A stretch of DNA of 64,000 bases. Origin: Ligustrum vulgare (Eukaryota; Streptophyta; Magnoliopsida; Lamiales; Oleaceae). Location: contig OY743180.1 of the NCBI GenBank assembly GCA_963555705.1, forward strand, positions 32,148,129 through 32,212,128, written 5' to 3'. The notes beneath the pieces were generated by a model that worked only from the letters and a program-made list of their open reading frames with translations, was not told where the DNA came from and did no database searches. The position numbers and the translations under genes were made by a program. Positions 20,897-31,613 of the stretch are shown in pieces (the first letter of the stretch is position 1; every line of letters begins with the position of its first letter).

Positions 20897-22600
20897 GTGT
20901 TTCTGAACATCTCAAAGGAAAGGAATTTAAAAAAGACAAAGGTATCTTGTGTGCTAGATGCAAGGGAGAAGTGAATGAGAATGTGTAAAAACCAGGAACA
21001 TGAGGATATCATCATCATCATCCTAATATTATTCCAAATTTCCAGCCCGGTGGAGGACAGAGTATGTCATTCTGTAGAAAATCACCTTTTGAGAGGCAGT
21101 TCAGACCGACAAACAATGGGAGAACATTCAGGCCGCAACCTCATCAACCAAATATATATGTCATTCATTCCAGTATAATGCAGGAAAGGTTGTACCCTTT
21201 AATGAAATGACTTGAACCCAACAAAGGCATTTTCAATGGAACTATGGACAAATAATGAGGCAACAACAGGGATCGTTACGTCCTAAGGCATCTAAATTGC
21301 TTAAGGTGGTCAACAAAAATGTTCTCAAAGATGACAAAGAGGCTAGTATGGGTGAATCGATGGAGATGTTACCAAAAAGTTCTTCTGAGAAGTCAAAATT
21401 TGAGCATGGAAGGAAAGATGAAGATGAAAAAGACCCAAAGAGATCTATTACTATTCAGTTTGGGACATTGCCTCTAGTTATGGCTAATAATTACTTATAG
21501 GCCAGTGAATTTAAAAATAAGGAAAATGAGGAGAAAGAAGTAGAAGATAATAGAGAGGAAGCATGCATGTTAGATTTTGGAGAAGAGCTCGATCAAACTT
21601 CTCAAGAGGCATGTGATGTAGAAGATGATGATATGATCGATGTTGAGGAAGAGATTGACTTGGAAGCAAAAAGAAGAAGAAGAAGAAGAGTGTCCTATAA
21701 TAACTTACTGAAGCAATTGTATCAAGAAGGAGTCCGTGAGATAGTTTGTTGGACGAACTATATGGGCCTTCTTTTGACTTCTACGTATTATATAGGACAC
21801 CCAAAAAGAAAGGTGAGAGTACCCTGCTCTAAGAAGTATGGGTCACCTCTAAGAATATTGCCTCCCCCACAGGTTGGATAACAGAAGAAGAGGCACAAGA
21901 AGAAAGTAAGGAGGAAGTCCAAGAAGCAAAAACTCAATGTGAAATATTGCACGTGGACTTCTCACAAGGAACTAATTCAACAGAGGACAAACAGGAAGTG
22001 AAAATAGATGCAACTGAAAAAGTCATCTTTAAGAAACCAACTATGAAATTAACCAAACACTTGAGGCCATTGTATGTGATTCCCTTTGTCAATGGTATAC
22101 ATGTGACAAAAGCACTCATCAACAATGGAGAAGCTATAAATACCATCCCGTCCAGAATGATGAGGAAATCTGCAAAGACAGAAAGCAATATGATCCCAAC
22201 AGAAGTTATTTTCACAGGTTTCAATGGGGAGCAACTTTAGCTAAATGGGTGATGCCACTGGATATAACTGTGTGAACAACTATTGGGACCATAGTATTCT
22301 TTGTGATAGATGATCCTAGTAGTTATAATGTGCTACTAGGAAGAGATTGGATGCATGGGAGTCGTTGCATACCTTCATCACTCCACCAATGCCTAGTTTT
22401 CTGGAATGATAAAGGCAAAGCAGAGCAAGCAGATCATTGACCTTTTTGTTGCAGAAGAAAACTCAATTGAGAGGAAACTTAGATCGTCACACAGAGCTAA
22501 GAGCCGTTTTCAATAGACGCACTTACCGAAATGTTTAATCAAATGAGGCCAAACATAGTGGCCCTTGAAAATCCAGTAATTGGCAAAAAGATAATTGAGG
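20897..22600 (+). pseudogene. Decayed Tat-lineage gag-protease (right part)
   Basis: Continues the relic interrupted at 13582. It has acidic and basic linker segments (21350-21880), then an aspartic-protease region. Around 22030-22240 HLRPLYVIPFVNGI resembles the N-terminal part of a retropepsin, with the catalytic-site region degraded (ALINNGEAINTIPS). At about 22300-22380 a SYNVLLGRDWMHG segment followed by IPSSLHQ is characteristic of Tat proteases. Many stops and frameshifts; no RT remains. It is cut off at 22601 by the LTR of the Athila-type element. Confidence 0.68.
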
Positions 22601-23106
22601 AACTGTTTGCTAAAAATACACCGCAAGTGCACGTATCGCATACAAGTAATAGTGGACAAATGAGTCCGGTTTATCGATCCTATAAGGATTGTCTATTCTA
22701 GTTGCACTCTAGTGCGTTCAATTTCAACAATAAACATACACAATAAAGTTTTGGTTCTGTAAATGTGATAGACTTAAAATTAAATTCACAATTATAAATA
22801 AACAAGTAAGAAATGGTGATAACTTGATGATAAAAGATTATTTGGATTCTTGATTCCACTTGACCTTCTCGTAATTAATTTCTCAACATGCAAATTGAAA
22901 TGTGAGTTAATAGTCATGTTATATTAGATTTTTCAAGTTTAGTCAATTACTTATCTCGAGTCAAATCAACCCTAATTAGTGAAATTAACCTAATATATCT
23001 CTATGTCGATTAAAAACACACCAATTGCATTAAACATTTGTAAAAATAACTCAATAAATCATCAGGGTTTAAGGTATATCTCTATCATTAACAAGAACAT
23101 AAAGCA
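22601..23106 (-). repeat. Athila/Tat-type LTR, distal part
   Basis: On the minus strand this ends GTGCACTTGCGGTGTATTTTTAGCAAACA. The CGATAC...GTGCACTTGCGG block is common at the end of such LTRs. It continues at 29690 beyond the inserted chromovirus-like element. The upstream edge (near 30285) is joined to a truncated integrase. Confidence 0.55.
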
Positions 23107-23111
23107 TGTAT
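23107..23111. repeat. Target site duplication TGTAT (left)
   Basis: TGTAT here and at 29685-29689 flanks the 23112-29684 element. Confidence 0.85.
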
Positions 23112-23987
23112 TGATGTGATCCAGACCACGAATACAAGCCCGCACAAAGATCCATTGATGATCAAAGGAGGACCGATGACTCGATTGCAAACAAAGAAGG
23201 TCAACGAAGCAATGAACAAGTTAGTACAAGAAACAATGGCCAAAACATTGTTCATCAAAAAAAGCAAGTGCCATGTTGGGACCGAACCAAAATGATGAGT
23301 GGATCAACCTCATTCAATGCATCGAAGAAAATTGTGAAATCTCAAATTTACGGCCGCAACATACACTACTCAAGGCCGTAACGAGTCTACTGCAAAAGAA
23401 CTGAAATTTTGAAGAATTGGATTTACGGCCGTAACTTACAGTGTCACGGCCGTAATGCAGCCTCTGTTAAAATTATGAATTTCAGGAAAAAAAGGACTTA
23501 CGGCCGTAAATAAAGTTTCACGGTCGTAACTGTAGATTAGAAAGCTTCTTACGGCCGTAAAGGAAGGAGTCACGGCCGTAAAAGTCAATATCCGTAATTT
23601 TAGGGTTTTTATTTATTTCCTTATTTTTAGGAATTTCTTGCATAGTATAATTAAAACTCTTTAGTCAGGTTTTGACCCTATTTATAGGGATGTAATTTTC
23701 ATTATTCAATACACAACTTTGATATTATAATTGAGAGGCTATTTTGCTTTCACAATCTTATTCTTCATTGAATAAAATCCAAACTTGCGAGTTATTCTTG
23801 TTTGTTCAAATCTCGGTGAGAATTAATATTGCTTGTGATCAAGAGGTCAATATATCCCAGTGATTGTATTGGTTGCTTGGTTCAATTAATTTTAATTGGA
23901 TCCATAAATTGTGGTTTCTTGGCTTTCTTGGGTCGATTTCAATATTTTGTGGGTTGCGTAGCTACAATTGCTACATGGTTTGCATCA
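23112..23987 (+). repeat. 5' LTR, 876 bp, with palindrome cluster
   Basis: TGATGTGATCC...TTTGCATCA. Between 23348 and 23581 there are eight perfect or near copies of the palindrome TTACGGCCGTAA (perfect at 23423, 23498 and 23549). A TATA-like TATTTATAG follows at 23679. Confidence 0.9.
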
Positions 23988-23989
23988 TT

Positions 23990-24001
23990 TGGTATCAGAG
24001 C
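23990..24001 (+). other. Primer binding site
   Basis: TGGTATCAGAGC, complementary to the 3' end of plant initiator Met tRNA, two bases after the LTR end. Confidence 0.9.
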
Positions 24002-24951
24002 TTAGGCTCCAAAAATCAAGGTTATATCTTTGTTTTGTTTTCTTGAGTCTTCTTTAATATTGTACTTCGTGTTCTTCCAGTTCTTGAGTCTTTAATCCAA
24101 AAAGTGTCACAAAAAAAATTCAAAAGTCGTTATTTCCTTCATTTGGTATCCAAATTAAATTTCGTTTGTTTCCTTATTCTCGTAGTTGAATTTTCGAGAA
24201 ATTAAAAAAAAAACGAAAATTTCATCAAGTCCAAGAAAAAAAATTTGTTATTTGATTTCAAGAATTATCTTCTTGAATCAATCTTAGTTCCCATAAAAGT
24301 ATCAAGTCCTATATAGAGTCAAATTCCATTCTCTAAAGGTCTTCTTTGAGTTTTCCAACAAGTTCATAAATTTTCACTCACACTCGATTTGAATCATTCG
24401 GGTTTAAACTCGTTTGAGTTCGGGTTCGTTCTTTGAAGCAATTGGGGTGAAAGCCATTGAGTGGAAAAAAAGGAAGAGAGGTGAGATCAATAGAGGGTAA
24501 AATCCAAAAATTGAGTGATACACGAGCGAAATACACGTGAGGCATATATTACTTAGTTTTAGGATGTCGGAAAATTCTACTACAGCAAAGAACGGTGATC
24601 AAGTCAAAATGGTGGAAGAGTTGGCACGACGCTTTGAGAAAATGCTTGGGGATATGTCAAGCAGGATTGAACGGTTAGAACGGCCTAGGGAAGCGCCCAA
24701 TGTGCGGAGACAAGTTGGGCGTGGCCATAGGATAGAGATGGAGGAAGAAGATGAATTTGATGGGTATGATGATGGGGCACTTATGGATAGAGATGTTAGG
24801 CGCGAACGACGAGATAGAGAGGTTGATCGACATGATCGTGGCATGAGTAATATCAAAACAACTATTCCTTCCTTTAAGAGTCGGAGTGATCCAGAACAAT
24901 ATCTAGAGTGGGAGAAAAGGATTGAGTTGATATTCGATTGCTACAGCTATA

Positions 24952-25127
24952 CTGTAGCATACCCGGTCTTCAAGGGCTGCCGGTCGTCTACTCATGGTCT
25001 TTCCACTCCCCCCTGGTCGTCCTGCTCCTCAAGGGCTGGCAGCCTCGTTTCCAGGAAGTGGATTTTTGCCTTCCCCAGGATTCGAACCATGTACCTAGGG
25101 GTTTAGTACAAAGATTCTTAAATCCCT
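24952..25127 (-). mobile_element. SINE-like foreign patch replacing the gag core
   Basis: Gag reading stops matching after FDCYSY and resumes at HYMELxDMLHMAMK. The intervening 176 bp is GC-richer and unrelated to gag. On the minus strand it has a Pol III box-B-like GGTTCGAATCC (25078-25088). A convincing box A is not seen, so the SINE assignment is tentative. Confidence 0.4.
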
Positions 25128-28100
25128 GCTACACTATATGGAGTTATAAGATATGCTACACATGGCCATGAAAGTGGAGAAGCAATTGAAGAGAAAAGGG
25201 ACAGCTAAGTATCAGTCGGGTTCTTCGGGTTCTAATCCATCTTGGAAGCCGAAATGGGAAAATAAAGGCGATGGAGCTGTTTCTAAAGGGAAGTTTGAGG
25301 CATCAAAAGGAATGTTTGAGGTTCCCAAGGGAAAGGAGGAATCCGTTAACAAATTTCCACCCAAAGGGGAGTCTCAACCATCTAGGAGTCGAGATATCCA
25401 ATGCTTCAAATGCTTGGGAAGAGGACATGTGGCTTCTCAATGCCCTAATAGGTGTGTTATTACCTTGCGAGTAGAGGGGGCTTGGGAAAGTGGCAGCGAT
25501 GAGGAAGACTACAGTGACATGCCCACTTTGGAGGAAGCTAGTGATAATGAGGAATTGTTATCCGGGGAGCATGGGACGTTATTAGTAGCAAGGCAAGCCC
25601 TTAGTGCTAAAATCAACGTGGATGACGTGGAGCAACAGAGGGAGAACATATTTCATACACGGTGTCGCATCCAAGACAAGGTATGTAGTATGATTATTGA
25701 CGGTGGTAGTTGTACAAATGTTGCTAGCACCACACTAATTGAGAAGTTAGGATTACCATTATTGAAGCATCCATCACCTTATAGACTTCAGTGGTGAAAT
25801 TAAGTTGAATAGGAGGGTGTTAGTGAACTTTTCGATTGGTAGCTATATGGATGAAGTGATGTGTGATGTGGTTCCTATGCAAGCCGGGCACATTTTGTTG
25901 GGTAGGCCTTGGCAATATGATAGGAAGGTGACACATGACGGGTATAAAAATAGATATAGTTTTACCAAGGATGGGAGAAAAATTATACTTACACCATTGA
26001 CACCAACGCAAGTTTATGCAGATCAAGTTAAATTGAAAAATGATGAAGAATAAAAGGTGAGGAAACTTGAAAAAAAAAGAGTTGAGGCCACGACCTCAGA
26101 AAAATGAGAGGAAAAGAGGGTTGGAGCCACGACTCCAGAAAAAGGAGAGGCGAGAGAAAAAAAGAGTGTTGGGGTACATACCTCAGAAAAAGGAGAGGGA
26201 GGGAAGAGTGCCAGAAAAAAAAAACCAAGAGTAAGCTTCTATGCCAAAAGTAGTGAAATCAAGAAGGCTTTCTTGGAAAATCGACCAATGGTCCTTTTAT
26301 TGTACAAGGAGTCATTCTTTGCCTTTGATGAAGCTAACAAACCCTTCCCTAGTTTGGCTATTTCTCTATTGCAGGAATTTGACGATGTATTTCCGGAGGA
26401 TATACCTAGTGGGTTGCCACCCATTCGAGGTATTGAGTATCAGATTGATTTTGTACTTGGAGCAGTCATTCCAAACCGTCCCACTTATAGGAGTAATCCC
26501 GAGGAGACGAAGGAACTTCAAAAGCAAGTGGAGGAATTGATGAGCAAGGGGTACATAAGGGAGAGCATGAGTCATATTTCGTACCTGTGTTACTAGTACC
26601 AAAGAAGGACGGGACTTGGAGAATGTGTGTTGATTGTAGAGCCATCAACAACATAACGGTAAAGTATCGTCATCCTATTCCTAGGTTAGATGATATGTTA
26701 GATGAATTGCATGGCTCTAGCATATTTAGTAAAATTGATCTTAAGAGTGGTTATCATAAATTCGAATGAAGGAAGGAGATGAGTGGAAAACTGCTTTTAA
26801 AACTAAATATGGCTTATATGAATGATTAGTTATGCCTTTTGGACTTACTAATGCACCTAGCACATTTATACGTTTTATGAATCATGTTTTACGTGCATTT
26901 ATAGGTAAATTCGTTGTTGTTTACTTCGATGATATCTTGATATATAGTAAAACTTTGAATGAGCATGTGGAGCATGTTAGATATGTGCTTATGGTTTTGA
27001 GACAAGAGCAACTTTTTGCTAATTTTAAAAAGTGTAGTTTTTGCATGGATAAAGTTGTGTTTCTTGGCTATATGGTTAGTGCTAAAGGGATAGAAGTAGA
27101 TGAAGATAAAGTCAAAGCTATTAAAGAATGGCCAAAACCTAAAAGCATAACTGAGGTTAGAAGTTTTCATGGCTTGGCTAGTTTTTATAGGCGCTTTGTT
27201 AAAGATTTTAGCATGATTGCCGCACCATTCACAGAAATTGTCAAAAAAAGTGTAGGGTTTAAATGGGGAATAGAACAGGAGCATGCATTTGAGACTATTA
27301 AAAATATGTCGTGTAAAGCACCGGTTTTATCACTTCCTAACTTTGACAAGACTTTTGAGATTGAATGCGATGCCTCAGGGCTAGGCATTGGAGCTGTTTT
27401 AATGCAGGATCGAAGGCCAGTAGCCTATTTTAGTGAAAAGCTAAAGGGGGCTGCACTTAATTATCCCACATATGACAAGGAGTTGTACTCACATGTGCGC
27501 GCTTTGGAGACATGGCAACATTACTTGTGGCCACAGGAGTTCGTGATACACACTGATCATGAATCCTTGAAGCATTTGAGGGGTAAAGCTAAGCTGAGTA
27601 AGAGACATGCAAGGTGGATAGAGTTCATCGAAACATTTCCCTATGTCATCAGGTACAAACAAGGTAAGAAAAATGTAGTGGCAGATGCATTGTCTCGAAG
27701 GTATGTTCCTTTAAATTCTTTGAATGCTAAATTGCTTGGATTTGAATACATTAAGGACATGTATGCTAATGATCTGGATTTTTCTAGTATTTATGATTCA
27801 TGTGGTAAAGGGGCTGTGGATAGGTTCTTTAAACGTGATGATTATTTATTTTGAGAAAATAAATTGTGTCCCTAGGTGTTCAATGAGAGAGTTACTTGTG
27901 AGAGAGGCTCATAGTCGAGGTTTAATGGGTCATTTTGGGGTTAAAAAGACCATCGAAATCCTAAGTGAACATTTCTATTGGCCTAAGATGAAAATTGATG
28001 TGGTTCGGGTTTGTAGTAGATGCATTACTTGCAAGAAAGCAAAATCTAGGATTAAACCCCATGGATTATATATGCCTTTACCCGTCCCTAGTGAACCTTG

Positions 28101-28958
28101 GGTCGATATCTCTATGGATTTTGTTTTGGGGTTGCCTAGGACTAAGAAGGGGAGATATTCTATTTTTGTGGTAGTAGATCGCTTTAGTAAAATGGCACAT
28201 TTCATACCATGCCACAAAACTGATGATGCTACCAACATAGCTGATATTTTCTTTAGGGAAGTCGTGCTCTTACATGGGGTTCCTAAGAGTATAGTCTTGG
28301 ATAGGGATGTTAAATTCCTTAGTCATTTTTGGAGAGTCTTGTGGAACAAACTGGGAACAAAACTACTTTTCTCTACAACTTGTCACCCACAGACCGATGG
28401 ACAGACCGAGGTAGTAAATAGGACAATGATTCAATTGTTGCGCACCATAAAAATATGAAAAATTGGGAAGAGTGTTTACCATTTATTGAATTTGCATATA
28501 ATAGAGCTATATATTCTACTACTTCTTGTTCACCATTTGAAATTGTTTATGGTTTTAATCCGCTAACACCATTGGATTTAATTCCTTTACCTGTGAATGA
28601 ACGTAGTAGTTTAGATGGAAAGAAAAATGCTGAAATGGTTAAATCACTCCACGACAAGGTGAGGTTGGCAATTGAAAAGAAAAATGAACATTATGCTTCA
28701 CAGGCTAACAAAGGAAGAAAGGACGTCATATTTGAACCCGGTGATTGGGTTTGGATACACTTGAGGAAGGAGCGGTTTCCATAACAACGCAAATCAAAGT
28801 TACAATCGCGAGGGGATGGTCCATTCCAAGTGATTGAAAGGATCAACAACAATGCCTATAAATTCGATCTTCCTGGTGAGTATAATATTTCGGCTTCATT
28901 TAATGTTTCTGATCTATCTCCGTTTGATGCAGGTACAGATTCGAGGTCGAATCCTTTC

Positions 28959-28972
28959 GAAGAGGGAGGGGA
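28959..28972 (+). other. Polypurine tract
   Basis: GAAGAGGGAGGGGA directly before the 3' LTR start TGATGTGATCC. Confidence 0.85.
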
Positions 28973-29684
28973 TGATGTGATCCAGACCACGAATACAAGC
29001 CCGCACAAAGATCCGTTGATGATCAAAGGAGGACTGATGACTCGATTGCAAACAAAGAAGGTCAACGAAGCAATGGACAAGATAGTACAAGAAACAATGG
29101 CCAAAACATTGTTTGTGTCATCAAAAAAAGCAAGTGCCATGTTGGGACCGAGCCAAAACGACGAGTTGATCAACCTCATTCAATGCATCGAAGAAAATTG
29201 TGAAATCTCAAATTTACGGCCGTAACGAGTCTACTGCAAAAGAACTGAAATTTTGAAGAATTGGATTTACGGCCGTAAAAGTCAATATCCGTAATTTTAG
29301 GGTTTTTATTTATTTCCTTATTTTTAGGAATTTCTTGCATAGTATAATTAAAACTCTTTAGTCAGGTTTTGACCTTATTTATAAGGATGTAATTTTCATT
29401 ATTCAATACACAACTTTAATATTATAATTGAGAGGCTATTTTGCTTTCACAATCTTATTCTTCATTGAATAAAATTTGAACTTGCGAGTTATTCTTGTTT
29501 GTTCAAATCTCGGTGAGAATTAATATTGCTTGTGATCAAGAGGTCAATATATCCCTGTGATTGTATTGGTTGTTTGGTTCAATTAATTTTAATTGGATCC
29601 ATAAATCGTGGTTTCTTGGCGTTCTTGGGTCGATTTCAATATTTTTTGGGTTGCGTAGCTACAATTGCTACGTGGTTTGCATCA
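28973..29684 (+). repeat. 3' LTR, 712 bp, two internal deletions
   Basis: Matches the 5' LTR with scattered differences. It lacks 22 bp and 147 bp relative to the 5' LTR, both deletions running from one TTACGGCCGTAA-type motif to another, and has a 5-bp insertion. Two perfect motifs remain (29214 and 29267). Confidence 0.9.
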
Positions 29685-29689
29685 TGTAT

Positions 29690-30285
29690 TGTATTGATCT
29701 AGAATATACAACATTTTCTCAATAATTGCACATCCCATAAAATTCAAGCATTAATTTGGTTAAAATAAATGCAAGACAATAAATACAACAATAAATGCAC
29801 AAAATAATAAATAACTTATATTCTCAATGCAAGCACCAATAACAACTAAACTAGGTCAAGTTTCATCAATAATCCCAACACAATATAAATTAGCTCATAG
29901 TGAAATAACAATAACACTCAAGAATTAAATACATCATTCAACAATGGATTAAAATATATGAAGAAATTTGAAGATTAAACAATAGAAACTTCCCTTCAAC
30001 AATGATTTTAGCTTCAAATATCAATGTTCTTCTACAATATTGTAGGTATTTCTCCCTTCAATCAACATTCATCACCGAAATATTAAATTACAAGAGAAAC
30101 TACAAGAGAGAGTAAGAAAAATGGAGAGAAAATGAGTTAAAAATTGGAAAAAGGCAAGAATAATGGTCAAAATCCTAGCAAAAACCCTTAAAAAATGCCC
30201 AAAAACGCGTAAGTCCGCGTTTGACAGTGTTTGGGCCGAACTGAGTCGCACCGGTTCGGCCCAGATTTTTTTTTTTTTTGAAAAA
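29690..30285 (-). repeat. Athila/Tat-type LTR, proximal part
   Basis: Continues 22601-23106 across the inserted element. It contains the 10-bp inverted repeat TGGGCCGAAC (30232) and GTTCGGCCCA (30254). At about 30285 it is fused to a truncated integrase, so the rest of pol and the start of the LTR have been lost. Confidence 0.5.
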
Positions 30286-31610
30286 TAGGCCGCGCGATCG
30301 TGAAATGACCCCCATAAGGTAATGAGTGACATTGTTCAAGAATTTTATCCATCTCTTCTTCGGGCACACATCTTTGAATTATTTGATCCGGACCCCTTTC
30401 GAACAACAATGGGTCTCCCAAAAATAATCCCTAATATCCGCGTAGAACCTTTTCCTTTGTTGATAGGAACGGTCCGGGGGAGTGATACCACTTGCTAGAA
30501 AGTTCACATGGTCCGCGTACCATGGTACACTAGAAGCTTGTAGAAGATCCATAATTTGAAAAAGTTACTCATCCAGGAACACCTCACTTATCTCTTGATC
30601 AATAACCTCCTCGATTTTCTCAAGTCTAGATAAGTGATCGGTTACAAGATTCTCGGTCCCCTTTTTGTCACGAATCTCCAAATCAAATTCTTGGAGAAGA
30701 AGAACCCATCTAATAAACCTTGGCTTAGCATCTTTCTTTGCCAACAAATACTTGAGGGCCGAAGGATCAGTAAAGACTTGGAACCAATGAGATAAGATCG
30801 AAACTTATCAAAAGCAAACATCAATGCTAGCATCTCTTTCTCGGTAGTAGCATAATTCAATTGGGCATCAGTCAAGGTTCTACTAGCATAGTAGATGACA
30901 TGCAAGATTTTGTCTTTCCTTTGCCCTAACACTGCCCCCACGGCATAGTCACTTGCATAACACATAAGTTCCAAGGGAAAACTCCAATCTGAAGCCACAA
31001 TAATAGGTGTCATGATGAGTTTCTCCTTAAGTGTACTTGGAGACACTCTTTAGAGAAATCAAATGTGGCACTCTTCTCAAGTAGTAAACAAAGTGGCTTT
31101 GTGATTTTTGAGAAGTCCTTGATGAACCACCTATAAAATCCCGCATGCCCCAAAAAGCTTCTTATGCCCTTCACCGAGGTTGGGGGAGGTAGTTTTTCAA
31201 TAACTTGAATTTTTGCTTTATCGACCTCAATCCCCTTGTTTGAAATCGGGTGTCCAAGAACTATTCCTTCTTGAATCATGAAATGACTTTTTTAGCACCA
31301 TATTCAAATTATTCAAACAATCATCAAATGAAGTTCCAAATACTGAGAAGTCATCCATAAATACCTCAATAAATTTCTCCACCATGTCGGAGAAGATGGT
31401 CATCATGCATCGTTGAAAAGTGGTGGGGGCATTGCAAAGACCGAAAGGCATCCTCCTATATACAAAAGTTTCATATGGGCATGTAAAAGTTGACTTCTCT
31501 TGATCCTCCGGGGTTATAGGAATTTGATTATAGCCAGAATACCCATCTAGAAAGCAATAGTGAGAGTGACTCGCCAATCGCTCAACAATCACTCAAGCAT
31601 TTAATCGATG
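30286..31610 (-). pseudogene. Athila-type RT, RNase H and start of integrase
   Basis: On the minus strand: RT (31592-31290) with YCFLDGYSGYNQIPI, MPFGLCNAPTTFQRCM and the catalytic FMDDFSVFG; connection (31279-31060); RNase H (about 31000-30760) with ASDYAVGAVLGQ and ATTEKEMLALMFAF; tether (30745-30570); and the integrase zinc-finger start with PYGGHF (about 30300). Frames are broken near 31280, 31050 and 30780. The 5' part of the RT is separated by the CACTA-like insertion and continues at 34383. Confidence 0.82.
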
Positions 31611-31613
31611 AAT

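Larger units (their letters stand above)
24564..28972 (+). pseudogene. Ty3 gag-pol polyprotein, multiply broken
   Basis: Starts MSENSTTAKNGDQ. Domains in order: gag N-terminus (24564-24951); a foreign patch (24952-25127) in place of the gag core; zinc knuckle CFKCLGRGHVASQC (25402-25443); protease IDGGSCTNVAS (about 25699); RT (26587-27200) with [10 protein letters not shown]; RNase H (27350-27570); integrase with HHCC finger (27905-28045) and the D, D, E residues in MDFVLG, LDRDVKF and [10 protein letters not shown]. Lesions: frameshifts near 25795, 26580, 26760, 27845 and 28445, stops at 26051, 26825 and 28782, and the gag replacement. A low-complexity linker with three TCAGAAAAAGGAGAGG-like repeats lies at 26085-26215. 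The reading continues to 29225, inside the 3' LTR. Confidence 0.88.
23112..29684 (+). mobile_element. Ty3 retrotransposon, chromovirus-like, 6.6 kb, inactive
   Basis: Has a 5' LTR (23112-23987), a Met-tRNA primer site (23990-24001), a broken gag-pol (24564-28972), a polypurine tract (28959-28972) and a 3' LTR (28973-29684). LTR ends are TGATG/CATCA and the TSD is TGTAT. It interrupts the LTR of an Athila-type element. The polyprotein tail runs into the 3' LTR, where MTRLQTKKVNEA resembles the tail of some CRM/Reina-like chromoviruses. I see no clear chromodomain, so the lineage is tentative. Confidence 0.9.
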
